The notes beneath the pieces were generated by a model. That model was not told where the DNA came from and made no database searches. It saw nothing but the letters and a program-made list of their open reading frames with translations. A program made the translations under genes and the position numbers. Below are positions 1-8,296 of a stretch of DNA of 38,479 bases, piece after piece. Source of the DNA: an uncultured Oscillospiraceae bacterium (lineage in GTDB: Bacteria > Bacillota > Clostridia > Oscillospirales > Oscillospiraceae); NCBI GenBank assembly GCA_944385175.1, contig CALWWB010000008.1, forward strand, positions 1 through 38,479, written 5' to 3'. Each line of letters starts with the position of its first letter. The first letter of the stretch is position 1.

Positions 1-371
1 TCAAAAAGGTATACCGTTTCTTTAACAGGGATACCGGCATGGCCGAGGCAGACTATATCTGCCTCCACGACGAGACCGTGGACGACTCCCAGCCCCTGGA
101 GATCTGCCACCCCCATGACCGCTGGAAGCGCAAGACCATGCGGAATTTCCGGGCCGTGGAGCTGCTGGTGCCCATCTTCAAAGACGGCGAACTGGTATAC
201 AAGCTGCCAAGCCTGAAGGAAATAAAGACGGCCTGCGCCTATAATGTGAGTACCCTTTGGCCGGAGGTCAAACGTTTTGACTTCCCCCACCAGTACTACG
301 TGGATCTGTCCCCCAAGCTCATGGACCTGAAAGACGAGATGCTGGCCAGCTACGGCCATGAGCGGGCCTGA
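1..371 (+). CDS. pncB: Nicotinate phosphoribosyltransferase, C-terminal part (5' end outside window)
   Basis: The frame is open from base 3 to a TGA at 369-371, giving about 122 C-terminal residues. The enzyme would join nicotinate and PRPP to form nicotinate mononucleotide in the Preiss-Handler NAD salvage pathway, in the cytoplasm. The visible part matches the end of the Firmicute NAPRTase family: an ADYI...DE stretch, an HPHDRWKRK segment, then the LLVPIF, PSLKEI and FPHQYYVDLS motifs near the C-terminus. The N-terminal half and the active-site core lie outside the window, so full length and start cannot be judged. A strong terminator follows about 20 bases after the stop, so this gene ends its transcription unit. 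The family call rests on motif recall only. Confidence 0.85.
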   Translation, partial: KKVYRFFNRDTGMAEADYICLHDETVDDSQPLEICHPHDRWKRKTMRNFRAVELLVPIFKDGELVYKLPSLKEIKTACAYNVSTLWPEVKRFDFPHQYYVDLSPKLMDLKDEMLASYGHERA

Positions 372-392
372 GCACAGATATTACAATATTCA

Positions 393-419
393 AGCCGCCG
401 CAGAGTTTCTGCGGCGGCT
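393..419 (+). terminator. Terminator after pncB
   Basis: A perfect 11-bp GC-rich stem (393-403 with 409-419) closes a 5-base loop. A modest T-rich tail (tctcttt) follows. It lies between the pncB stop and the stop of the convergent surface-protein gene, so it may serve both strands. Confidence 0.8.
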
Positions 420-459
420 GTCTCTTTGTGGGACAATGCCCGTTTATATAGTTTTTAAT

Positions 460-3400
460 TTACAGGAAAGGATCTATGCCGCCGGAAGAATCGGGGAGAG
501 GATTCAGCCCACCGCTGCCGGAAGAACCGGGCAGGGGGGCAAGGCCGCTGCCGGAGGAACCGGGCTGGGAGACGGAGCCGCCGGGAAGGCCGGGTTCAAG
601 GTACACCAGAATGCTTACCTCCAGGGACAGCCCCTGGGAGTTGTTTACTTCCGGAGGCAGTGTGGCTGTGCCGGTGACGGTGAGCACCTGTGCTCCCTGC
701 AGTGCGGGATCATAGCCGATAGTATCCGGGTCCCACTGAACCTGGGCACTGTACTGGCTTTTCAGGCCACGGTTGTTGATGAGTTCCACCTGGGATGGCA
801 GGGCTGCGAATACATTGCCGTATACATCGCCATCTGTGCCCAAATGTATGGGCTCAAGCTCCACGAAGGACTGGAATTCCTCATTGAGCAAAGTAAAGGG
901 GAGAACGGCTTCCGCACCCTTATAGTTGAAGGTGGGCTCCACACTGGCCTTTACATACCACAGGCCGGGAGAATTGTCCTCATCCCAGGGACCGAACCAG
1001 CCCTCCGGGTCCTGGCTGTAGCTGAAGCTGACGCTGCCGTAAGCCGACATGGCGCTGGGCATGGGCTGAGAGCCGTAAGCTGTGTCGGAACAGGAGAAAT
1101 TATATATATCGTTGCCTGCCACATTTACCGTGAGAAGCCCGTCCACGAACTCCAGCACGTAATTTGACGCGGGAAAGTCCGGGCTGTCGGCCAGGGCAAG
1201 GCTGCCCTGGCGGATATAGTAGGCGCCTACATCCTCACCGTAGTCCCTCTCCGGTTCACCGGTTAGGGGAGGCAGTTCCGCTTCGGAACAGCTGTAGCTG
1301 AAGCTGGGGTCCACATCTCCGTAGACCTTGCTCAGCTGATCGGCTGTCACGGTTATTGTCTTGGGCTGTATGCTCCAGCTGAGATAGTTGCCCTGTGCAC
1401 CTTCCAGACTGTAATTGGGATTGTCCAGGGCGGTGACCCAGGCTTCATAGCTGCCGGCATTCAGGGCGCTGCCGCCCTCGTACCCGGTGCAGCTGACACT
1501 GTCTCCGTCCAGGGCGTTGGAGATGTAGGCTCCCACCTGCTGCCAATCGCCGCAGTAAGTCAGCGGCTCACTGTAATCCCAGGCGATCTCAGCGGTCATG
1601 GGATAGATGACGCAGTCATATACGGCCCAATCCTCGGGGGCCTGGTAGTACTGGGCGTATTCCCCCAGATCATAGCTGACGGTGACGGTCTTGCCATAGC
1701 CGGCGTTTTTGTCCTCATAGCGTGCCTGGGCATTGACGGGTATGCTGCCCTCATCCTCGGGCCGGAAACCGCTTATGACGCCGGGGGAGAGAAGCTGGGC
1801 ACTGTCGCTGCCGTCATAGACTTTCTCCGTCACAACCTCGGGAGCACTCTCCACATACAGGGGCCGCTTCATGGCGGTGATGGAGACGCTGGCGCTCACA
1901 TCGTCGTAAACGCCGTCTCCCATCTTGGTGACTGAAACGGTGAAGTCTCCGGTGCCGGTGATATATACATCCCCGGTCTCGGCATTGACCACGGCACAGC
2001 TGCCGGAACTGAGCTGCCAGCTCAAAGCCCCGTCTCCGGAACCGCCGACGGTGTTGAGAGTAAAGGCCTGGCCGTAGTATACGGCCTCGGGTATGCCCTC
2101 TATGCTCAGGGGCTGCTGGCTGCCCTGTACGATGGAGAAACTCCAGGCACTGTCCGTAAGACCCTGAGTATGTTCGAAGCTGTCATTTTCCTCCACATCG
2201 ATGTATATGCTGTAGCTGCCGGGGCGGCTGGGAATCTCCTGGCTCTCGCTGCCGTCTTCCAGACACAGGTATCTCACGGAAATGGACATACCCTCCGGAT
2301 AGGAGAGCAGCACAGGGGTCTTGCCGCTGCCGTCATAGTTGAAGCTGCGCTCCTGGCTGAAGACAAAGTCGGAGAGCTCCGCAGTGCGGCGGCCCACATC
2401 CAAGCTGCACAGGAATACGTTGCCTGTCTCGGTTTCTACGCTGAGCTCAGCGGTACCGGGAGCGATACCGGTGATCCGGCCCTGATTGTCCACCACGGCT
2501 ATGTCCTCGTCATCCACGGAGTACACCAGGCCGCTTATATCGCTGTCCGCAGGCTGGGCGGTAAAGGAGAGCTGACGTATCTCGCCCACTGCCAGTTCAA
2601 GGCTTTCCGGCAGGGTGAGGGACTGGGCAGGCTGCGTGCGCCACTGGGCATACAAAGTCAGCTTGCCTCCGGCCTCGCCGCAGAGGTTGCAGACATCCTC
2701 GTTGTCGGTATATTCCACCGGCCCGTCGGGACTCAGGCTCCAGCCGGCAAAGACGTAGCCGTCTTTGACAAAGCTGCATTTGGAGAGCCTGAAGGGCACG
2801 GTGTAGCGACAGGACTGATCGTCCATGGAGCCGCCGCCTCCGTTGGGGTCAAAGCTCAGGGTATAGTTGTTGAACTCATAGTTTGCGGTGAGAGTCTTGT
2901 CAAAGGTGACAATGTCGCTTTCGCTGACGCGGCGGCCGCTGTAATCCCAATAGGTGAAGGTGTAGCCGTCCTTCTCGGGTATGGGCAGCGCGCCAAGAGC
3001 CTCGCCGTTGGTGTACATGCGGTAGCCCTCATCCACCGTGCCGCCTTTGGCATCGAAATCCACCCGGCAGGCGAGAGAAAACTGAAGCTGACCTGTGGAA
3101 CCGGTTATGATACCAAAACCGTCGATATTACTGATAAAGCAGTCTTCCAGGGACTGGGCGATCTCTTCAGCATCCCGGGTAAAGGTGCTGTTTTCTGCAT
3201 ACTCCAGGCTGAGGCCGATAGTGCTGCTGTTCTGGAGAGAGCTGACTGCCATGGTCTCATAGCTGTGGAGATAGAGATTGGGCCCGCGGCCGCTGCACTG
3301 GTTGCCGTCAATATACAGGCTGCCGGAGAGACTCAGGTTCTCAAGCTCGTTTACATAGACACCGCCGCCGTCCAGAGCGCTGTTGTTCTCTATCCTGTCC

Positions 3401-4548
3401 CCGCAGAGTTCTACATCGATAAAGCTGTTGCCCTGAAGGAAAATGCCACCGCCGTAGTTTACCGCAGAGTTCCCTTCAATGGTGCAGCCGGAGATGAGCT
3501 TTCTCACGTCCCGGGTGAAGGCAAAGCTCACATATATTCCACCGCCGTCCATGGAGGCGCTGTTGTCTTTGACGCTGCCGCCCAGAATCTCAAAGCAGCC
3601 TACGCCGGTGGTGGCTATTCCGCCGCCGTTTATGGCGCTGTTGCCGCTGATCTCGCCGCCGTTCATGACAAAGTCTGAGGCGGGTGTACCTCCGCTGACG
3701 CACACGCCGCCGCCGGAGTTCGCGGCGGAATTATTGCTTATCTTCACTCCCTGGCCCATGGTGAAGCCGGCATATTCATCTATGTATACGCCGCCGCCGC
3801 AGGCGTGGGCTGCGGTAACCTGATTGCCATCCACGGTTCCGCTGAGCAGGTTCAGGACGCAGTTCTTGATATATATGCCGCCGCCGTGGCCGCCGGAGCT
3901 GTTGCCCTCTAACGTGACCGATGCCAGATTCAGCTGCTGATCCCGGCCCGCCTCGGCATAAATCCCGGCGCCGTTATATTCTGCGGTGTTATCTTTTATG
4001 AGGCAGGAGGAGATCTCCGCCGGGCACTTGGCATATATGCCGCCGCCGGATTTGGAGACGTTTTCCACCATTTCCCCGCCGCTCACGGACAGCAGTGAGT
4101 TCTCCCCGGCATATATGCCGCCGCCACGGGTAGCCTGGTTGCCGGTTATGCATCCGCCTTCCATACTGAGAGCAGAACCTTCACCCAGAAAGATGCCGCC
4201 GCCCTCGGTGGCCTGGCCGCCGGTAATGCAGCCGCTCTCTCCGCAGTCATGCAGGGTGAGGCTGGCACCGTCGGAGACGGTGATGACGCTGCCGGTGCCG
4301 GTGCCGGTGATGCTGTGACCGTTAAGACAAAGCTCCACCTGGCCCTTTATGACGATGTCGCCCTTGAAGTCATCCTTCAGATAGTACTGCCCGTCCGTCA
4401 GGGTCCTCTTATTGCCGGAGGTGACAGCCTTCCAGCCCTCATGGCCGGTATGCTGAGCCTGGGCAGAGGGGGAGAGAAAGGCAAAGAGCAGTATAAAAGC
4501 CAGGGCAATCGCCCCGGTACGCAGGATATTCCAGCAAGTTTTCAGCAT
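460..4548 (-). CDS. Large secreted beta-helix / Ig-like surface protein
   Basis: Exported protein of 1362 residues with no catalytic motif that I recognise. After a signal peptide (hydrophobic core, then SPSAQA) comes a right-handed beta-helix region (roughly residues 70-450) with eleven GGGIY/GGGVY-type rungs. Next come two InlB/Listeria-Bacteroides repeats (about 495-640, ending in LTANYE and LTLYAQW), a Big_2 domain (about 641-720) and several Ig-like/MBG modules, one starting near TITVTADQ. The tail is rich in Gly, Ser and Pro with repeated PLPGSSG/PLPDSSG. No LPXTG signal, terminal membrane helix, S-layer or choline-binding repeat is visible, so the protein is probably secreted or held by an unknown means. 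I chose ATG 4548, which has GGGAG 9 bases upstream; a GTG at 4578 opens the frame but has no ribosome site. An adhesin or polysaccharide-binding role is inference. Confidence 0.8.
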   Translation of the reverse strand: MLKTCWNILRTGAIALAFILLFAFLSPSAQAQHTGHEGWKAVTSGNKRTLTDGQYYLKDDFKGDIVIKGQVELCLNGHSITGTGTGSVITVSDGASLTLHDCGESGCITGGQATEGGGIFLGEGSALSMEGGCITGNQATRGGGIYAGENSLLSVSGGEMVENVSKSGGGIYAKCPAEISSCLIKDNTAEYNGAGIYAEAGRDQQLNLASVTLEGNSSGGHGGGIYIKNCVLNLLSGTVDGNQVTAAHACGGGVYIDEYAGFTMGQGVKISNNSAANSGGGVCVSGGTPASDFVMNGGEISGNSAINGGGIATTGVGCFEILGGSVKDNSASMDGGGIYVSFAFTRDVRKLISGCTIEGNSAVNYGGGIFLQGNSFIDVELCGDRIENNSALDGGGVYVNELENLSLSGSLYIDGNQCSGRGPNLYLHSYETMAVSSLQNSSTIGLSLEYAENSTFTRDAEEIAQSLEDCFISNIDGFGIITGSTGQLQFSLACRVDFDAKGGTVDEGYRMYTNGEALGALPIPEKDGYTFTYWDYSGRRVSESDIVTFDKTLTANYEFNNYTLSFDPNGGGGSMDDQSCRYTVPFRLSKCSFVKDGYVFAGWSLSPDGPVEYTDNEDVCNLCGEAGGKLTLYAQWRTQPAQSLTLPESLELAVGEIRQLSFTAQPADSDISGLVYSVDDEDIAVVDNQGRITGIAPGTAELSVETETGNVFLCSLDVGRRTAELSDFVFSQERSFNYDGSGKTPVLLSYPEGMSISVRYLCLEDGSESQEIPSRPGSYSIYIDVEENDSFEHTQGLTDSAWSFSIVQGSQQPLSIEGIPEAVYYGQAFTLNTVGGSGDGALSWQLSSGSCAVVNAETGDVYITGTGDFTVSVTKMGDGVYDDVSASVSITAMKRPLYVESAPEVVTEKVYDGSDSAQLLSPGVISGFRPEDEGSIPVNAQARYEDKNAGYGKTVTVSYDLGEYAQYYQAPEDWAVYDCVIYPMTAEIAWDYSEPLTYCGDWQQVGAYISNALDGDSVSCTGYEGGSALNAGSYEAWVTALDNPNYSLEGAQGNYLSWSIQPKTITVTADQLSKVYGDVDPSFSYSCSEAELPPLTGEPERDYGEDVGAYYIRQGSLALADSPDFPASNYVLEFVDGLLTVNVAGNDIYNFSCSDTAYGSQPMPSAMSAYGSVSFSYSQDPEGWFGPWDEDNSPGLWYVKASVEPTFNYKGAEAVLPFTLLNEEFQSFVELEPIHLGTDGDVYGNVFAALPSQVELINNRGLKSQYSAQVQWDPDTIGYDPALQGAQVLTVTGTATLPPEVNNSQGLSLEVSILVYLEPGLPGGSVSQPGSSGSGLAPLPGSSGSGGLNPLPDSSGGIDPFL

Positions 4549-4632
4549 TTTCTCTCTCTCCCAGACGGCGTCGGACACACCAAAAAATAAAAAGCTTTAC
4601 ATATAAGCGTTGACATAATTACAAGCAAATTA

Positions 4633-4661
4633 ATTATAAGGTCGACATAATGCAGAAGCAA
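4633..4661 (-). promoter_or_regulatory. Sigma-A promoter for the surface-protein gene
   Basis: On the minus strand, TTGCTT (4656-4661) and a perfect TATAAT (4633-4638) are separated by 17 bases. This leaves a leader of about 80 bases before ATG 4548. A plus-strand TTGACA at 4610-4615 also lies 17 bases from the same AT box. Confidence 0.65.
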
Positions 4662-4757
4662 GGACTTTCTTTTGTAATTTTCTGTAGCATTCTGCAATAT
4701 ACGATTATTTGGATAAAGTTCCGCTGTAATGGCGACGGAAAAGATATTTTAATGAAA

Positions 4758-4795
4758 AAAATGCACGACCGAAAATTTAAACGGTCGTGCATTTT
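4758..4795 (-). terminator. Terminator after the AAA-CYTH gene
   Basis: A perfect 14-bp stem (4758-4771 with 4782-4795) has a 10-base A/T loop. The A-run at 4755-4761 reads as a U-run on the minus strand, 45 bases after the AAA-CYTH stop codon. Confidence 0.85.
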
Positions 4796-4840
4796 GACTT
4801 TGCAGGCTGTTGAAGAAGAGAAGGATTGAAATAATTTAGT

Positions 4841-5944
4841 TTACAGAATCTGAGACATTGCCAGTTGACGGTTTTTGTATGCCGGATCTCCGGTAACTTC
4901 TTTGATGATGTTCAGCTCCTCCGGCAGCTGGAGCTCCTCACGCGAGCCGTATACAAAGAGCACTGCCCTTTCCCGGGAGAAGGGGTACACGTCGATTTCC
5001 AAGCGGGTGTTCTTGTAACCGAAACGGTATTTCAGCTTTCGAACCGCGTGGAGGGACAGGTCGCTGTCCATGAGGTAAGACACATACTCCTTTTCGGATA
5101 CGGGTTTTTCAGTGACCCAGCGGGTCCCGTCCTGGGCTATGCGCTTTTCGGTGTAAAAGTACAGGTAGCCGCCGCCGTTTTTCTGCTGGCGGATGCGCCG
5201 CTCTACCTGGGGATTGGGTGAGTTGAGGTATATCTGCATCATCTCCACGCTCACCGCCCCGTACTTCTCCGTCAGTGTCTCACAGTCCGGCATGGAGATG
5301 AGGAACTTCCTCTTTTCCACCGCCGGGGCACTTTGGCCCACGATGCGGTAGATCTGGGCGATGGCCCGGTTTATCTTGTCCTCAAAATCTATGGAGTTGT
5401 CAATAATGTACAGAGATGGGTGGGCGCTCCATGCCCGGAGCGTGAGATCGTCCTTGGCCCGGGCATCCTCCAGACTTTCATATCGGGCGGCGTTGCCGAA
5501 GTTGTAGGCATATTCCGCACCTTTGGCACAGGTCACCAGATGCAGCACTGCGTCATAACCGGAGAGGATCTGCTCCTCCGTCTTGCCGAAGTGGGAGAGT
5601 ATTTCCTTGAACTGGCTGTCGCTGACATAGGCTTTGTCATCCATTACTGCCCGGTCGTATATCAGCAGCACCTTTTCCTCCGGCACCATTTGGGCGGCTT
5701 TAAGAGCCAGCTTTTCCTTGTGGAGCTGATCCTCAATGACAAAATACTGGAATTCCTCCATAGTGACGCAATTGCCGAAGGGACGGATGCCAAAGCCGGA
5801 GATAAGCTCCGTGGCGGTTTCCGGTATGGTTATCACATGCCAGCCGTCCTCGGGCTTGAACTCCTTAAGTATCCTGCTGATAAGGGTGGTCTTCCCGGCG
5901 GCAGGCCCGCCGGTGAGCACTATTCTTGTGATTTCCTTTGCCAT
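4841..5944 (-). CDS. AAA_28-type ATPase fused to a CYTH (triphosphate tunnel) domain
   Basis: Cytoplasmic protein of 367 residues with two modules. The N-terminal part (about 1-205) is a P-loop kinase/ATPase domain with Walker A GGPAAGKTT at residues 12-20, an LLIYDRAVMD segment in the Walker B region, and a late HPSLYIIDNS strand, as in AAA_28/NadR-kinase-like proteins. The C-terminal part (about 210-367) looks like a CYTH/triphosphate tunnel metalloenzyme: an EKRKFLI opening and alternating charged strands (VERRIRQQ, RKLKYRFGYK, LEIDVYPF). CYTH domains act on triphosphates or polyphosphate, so a nucleotide- or polyphosphate-linked job is likely, but the substrate is unknown. The ATG has AAAGGTG about 7 bases upstream. 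It is monocistronic, with its own promoter and terminator. The domain calls are from motif recall. Confidence 0.75.
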   Translation of the reverse strand: MAKEITRIVLTGGPAAGKTTLISRILKEFKPEDGWHVITIPETATELISGFGIRPFGNCVTMEEFQYFVIEDQLHKEKLALKAAQMVPEEKVLLIYDRAVMDDKAYVSDSQFKEILSHFGKTEEQILSGYDAVLHLVTCAKGAEYAYNFGNAARYESLEDARAKDDLTLRAWSAHPSLYIIDNSIDFEDKINRAIAQIYRIVGQSAPAVEKRKFLISMPDCETLTEKYGAVSVEMMQIYLNSPNPQVERRIRQQKNGGGYLYFYTEKRIAQDGTRWVTEKPVSEKEYVSYLMDSDLSLHAVRKLKYRFGYKNTRLEIDVYPFSRERAVLFVYGSREELQLPEELNIIKEVTGDPAYKNRQLAMSQIL

Positions 5945-5998
5945 ATATTTTCACCTTTCCCCAAACATGGAAACTGTGCCGGAGGCTGTTGATAAGCT

Positions 5999-6027
5999 AT
6001 TTTAACATTCTGCCCGGCCTTTTTCAA
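5999..6027 (-). promoter_or_regulatory. Sigma-A promoter for the AAA-CYTH gene
   Basis: On the minus strand, TTGAAA (6022-6027) and TAAAAT (5999-6004) are separated by 17 bases, about 55 bases upstream of the ATG. Confidence 0.65.
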
Positions 6028-6209
6028 TCAGATTGTGAAGGGAGCCTATGTGCATCATTACCAAAGCTTTTAGCACAGGTATAGGGCAAAGTGGATAAGG
6101 GCCCGGGAAATTTTGCCGTATAAAGGGGAAAATCCAGCAAAATTGGGGAATAAGTGGGGAATTCAAGCCGTAAATAGCGGCAAAAACGGCCTCTGGGGCA
6201 TGAGAACTC

Positions 6210-6238
6210 TTGACGAAACACAAAAGAAGTTGTATTAT
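6210..6238 (+). promoter_or_regulatory. Sigma-A promoter for the zinc-ribbon membrane protein
   Basis: TTGACG (6210-6215) and TATTAT (6233-6238) are 17 bases apart, about 50 bases before ATG 6289. Confidence 0.7.
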
Positions 6239-6288
6239 TTATAAAGCAGCAAACCATTTGTTTTTTGCATAAGAACGGAGGAACTTGT

Positions 6289-6942
6289 ATGAGCATGATT
6301 CCTGAAGTAAAATGCCGCCGCTGCGGCGAGACATTTTCTTCCATGCGCAGCCGCTGCCCTAACTGCGGTACCCGTCGGGTGACCCAGAGCGGGCGCACTC
6401 CCGGCACAACTCCCGGAACGGTCAGGGGGACCGCCTCTTATGAGCGTGCCGAAACGAACACAAAATGGCAGATGATATTTGGCCTTATCCTTGTGGTGGC
6501 AGTTATCCTGGCAGTTATTGTTATGGTGTCTACCGGACTGAGCGGCTCCGAAAAGCCCAGTAACGATATGCTGACTCCCGCTGCGGCAACTTATACACCT
6601 CTGATAGAAGCTCCGCCCACCGCTTCACCCACCCCCACGCCCACCGTGGAGAGCATACGCATCATGTACTACACCGAAGAAAAGACGGAATTCCAGATGC
6701 GTGTGGGGGAAGCTCCCATCCCGCTGACAGCCCAGATCATGCCTGCCACCGTTACCGGCGTCAAGGTCAACTGGTACATTGAGGGCGACGATGCCGGCGA
6801 ATACTGCACCGTGGAATCCACCGGAGACAACAGCTGCGAGGTGTCCATCCACAAGGCCAAAGCCGGCGGCGTGGTCCTGGTGGCCGAGTGTAACGGCGTG
6901 ACCCAGAAGTGCAATGTATGGCTGGCTGAAGCCGCAGAGTGA
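6289..6942 (+). CDS. Membrane protein with N-terminal zinc ribbon and C-terminal Ig-like domain
   Basis: Protein of 217 residues, not assigned to a named family. A cytoplasmic zinc ribbon comes first (two CxxC pairs, CRRCG and CPNCG, about residues 8-28). A linker leads to one transmembrane helix (about 63-84, core LILVVAVILAVIVMV), then a Thr/Pro-rich spacer with a PTASPTPTPT run. The C-terminal ~90-residue beta-rich domain resembles bacterial Ig-like (Big_2) folds. The topology suggests a cytoplasmic metal-binding module joined to an extracellular Ig-like domain. I chose ATG 6289, which has GGAGG 7 bases upstream; an in-frame TTG at 6265 lies before that site. The gene is monocistronic. Its function is unknown. 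Confidence 0.75.
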   Translation: MSMIPEVKCRRCGETFSSMRSRCPNCGTRRVTQSGRTPGTTPGTVRGTASYERAETNTKWQMIFGLILVVAVILAVIVMVSTGLSGSEKPSNDMLTPAAATYTPLIEAPPTASPTPTPTVESIRIMYYTEEKTEFQMRVGEAPIPLTAQIMPATVTGVKVNWYIEGDDAGEYCTVESTGDNSCEVSIHKAKAGGVVLVAECNGVTQKCNVWLAEAAE

Positions 6943-6966
6943 TTTTGCGTTCATTTGTGTTCAGAA

Positions 6967-6993
6967 GAAGCTCCTGCTTGCAGCAGGGGCTTC
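6967..6993 (+). terminator. Terminator after the zinc-ribbon gene
   Basis: A 12-bp stem with one G-U pair (6967-6978 with 6982-6993) and a 3-base loop is followed by a long T-rich run up to about 7008. Confidence 0.9.
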
Positions 6994-7029
6994 TTTTTAT
7001 TCTTTTTTTAGTAAAGCTTTTCGCCTCTA

Positions 7030-7058
7030 TTGCGGGCGGCGGGCGGCTGTGATAGAAT
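7030..7058 (+). promoter_or_regulatory. Sigma-A promoter for nagA
   Basis: TTGCGG (7030-7035) and TAGAAT (7053-7058) are 17 bases apart, just upstream of the nagA ribosome site. Confidence 0.55.
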
Positions 7059-7086
7059 CGAATAAAAAAGACAGGGAGGGCTTTTT

Positions 7087-8208
7087 ATGCTGTATAAGAA
7101 TGCGTTTATTTTCAACGGCGCAGGCTTTGCCCACGGAGGATTCCGGGTGGAGGAAGGCCGTTTTGCCGGAGTATTCCAGGGAGAGACAAAGGAATCCGGC
7201 GTGGATCTGGAGGGCGCCTTTGTGATCCCCGGTCTGGTGGATGTACACAACCACGGAAATTCCGGGGCGGACTTCTCCGACGGAGAGCTGGAGGGGCTGA
7301 AAACCATGGGCCGGTATCTGGCAGCAAACGGCGTGACCTCCTTTGCCCCCGCTTCCATGACTCTGCCCTACGATGTCCTGGCCGCCGCTTTTGCCACGGC
7401 AGCAGAGTACCGGGAGAAGACTCCGGTGGGAGGCGCCCGGCTCATGGGAATACAGATGGAAGGGCCCTTCTTCTCTGAGAAAAAGAAAGGGGCCCAGAAT
7501 GGGGCCTATTTGAGGGACCCGGATTTTGAGGCTTTCAAAAAGCTGTATGAGGGCTGCGGCGGCCTCGTCCGCATTGCGGATGTAGCTCCGGAACTGCCCG
7601 GGGCGGCGGACTTTGCAGAGAAGGCCAGCAAGCTCTGCACTGTGTCTGTGGCCCACACCGACGCCGACTATGAGCAGGCTGCCGCTGTGTTCCAAAGCGG
7701 GGCCAGGCACCTGACCCATCTCTTCAATGCTATGCCCCCCATACACCACCGCAAGCCCGGCGTGATAGGGGCCGCCTCCGAGCGGGAGTGCGTGGTGGCG
7801 GAGCTTATCTGCGACGGGCTCCATGTCCATCCCAGCTCTGTGCGTATGGCCTTCAAGCTCTTCCCGGGGCGCATCTGCCTGGTGTCCGACGCCTTGCGTT
7901 GCTGCGGCATGCCCGACGGGGAGTACGAGCTGGGGGGACAGCAAGTATTTTTAAAGGACAATATCGCAAGACTGGCCGACGGTACTATAGCAGGCTCTGC
8001 CTCCAATCTCTATCAGTGCATGCTCAATGCAATAGATTTCGGCATACCGGCAGCTACGGCTATAAACTCCGCCACTATCATCCCCGCCAGGGAGCTGGGA
8101 TGCGACGGGGAGATAGGCTCAATCCAGGAGGGCAAGCTGGCAGACTTCGTCCTGTGCGATGAGCAGCTGGGGCGCAAGGCCGTATACATCGGCGGAGAGA
8201 AGATATAA
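7087..8208 (+). CDS. nagA: N-acetylglucosamine-6-phosphate deacetylase
   Basis: Removes acetate from GlcNAc-6-phosphate to give glucosamine-6-phosphate, in amino-sugar catabolism and cell-wall recycling, in the cytoplasm. The 373-residue length is normal for the family. The amidohydrolase metal ligands are all visible: H54 and H56 (VHNHG), E125 (QMEGPF), H190 (VAHTDAD), H211 (THLFNAM) and D268 (LVSDA). The HxH pair matches the two-metal Bacillus-type enzyme rather than the single-metal E. coli type. GGGAGG lies about 8 bases before the ATG. No nagB, PTS component or NagR-type regulator is next to it, so it stands alone between its own promoter and a strong terminator. Confidence 0.95.
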   Translation: MLYKNAFIFNGAGFAHGGFRVEEGRFAGVFQGETKESGVDLEGAFVIPGLVDVHNHGNSGADFSDGELEGLKTMGRYLAANGVTSFAPASMTLPYDVLAAAFATAAEYREKTPVGGARLMGIQMEGPFFSEKKKGAQNGAYLRDPDFEAFKKLYEGCGGLVRIADVAPELPGAADFAEKASKLCTVSVAHTDADYEQAAAVFQSGARHLTHLFNAMPPIHHRKPGVIGAASERECVVAELICDGLHVHPSSVRMAFKLFPGRICLVSDALRCCGMPDGEYELGGQQVFLKDNIARLADGTIAGSASNLYQCMLNAIDFGIPAATAINSATIIPARELGCDGEIGSIQEGKLADFVLCDEQLGRKAVYIGGEKI

Positions 8209-8234
8209 AACAAGAGGACAAAATAACATGGATA

Positions 8235-8276
8235 AGCAAACCGGCGGAGGAGCCTTGGCTCCTCCGCCGGTTTGCT
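8235..8276. terminator. Bidirectional terminator between nagA and the MscS gene
   Basis: A 20-bp perfect inverted repeat (8235-8254 with 8257-8276), very GC-rich, lies between the convergent stop codons. The plus-strand tail is T-rich (gttcttatttctt). Confidence 0.9.
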
Positions 8277-8296
8277 GTTCTTATTTCTTGAAAAAT

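Larger units (their letters stand above)
5945..6288. other. Intergenic region with divergent promoters
   Basis: This 344-base gap holds the promoters of the AAA-CYTH gene (minus) and the zinc-ribbon gene (plus). Between them (about 6030-6205) I see no hairpin, repeat or credible small gene. The short minus-strand frames there lack ribosome sites and family resemblance. Confidence 0.6.

Noticed and set aside
476-600. GC-rich near-tandem repeats that could suggest a regulatory array
   Set aside because: They encode the PLPGSSG-like repeats at the C-terminus of the surface protein and need no other explanation.
2170-3678. Long plus-strand open frame opposite the surface-protein gene
   Set aside because: It is a shadow of the GGGIY-repeat coding strand (runs of Ala, Val and Gly), with no ribosome site or domain. 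The minus-strand protein has clear modules.
3340-4240. Regularly spaced CCGCCGCC motifs resembling an array
   Set aside because: The spacing is irregular and each is the Gly-Gly-Gly codon block of a beta-helix rung. There are no CRISPR-like spacers.
6002-6407. Two overlapping minus-strand frames between the AAA-CYTH and zinc-ribbon genes
   Set aside because: They overlap promoters and the zinc-ribbon start, lack ribosome sites and show no family resemblance.
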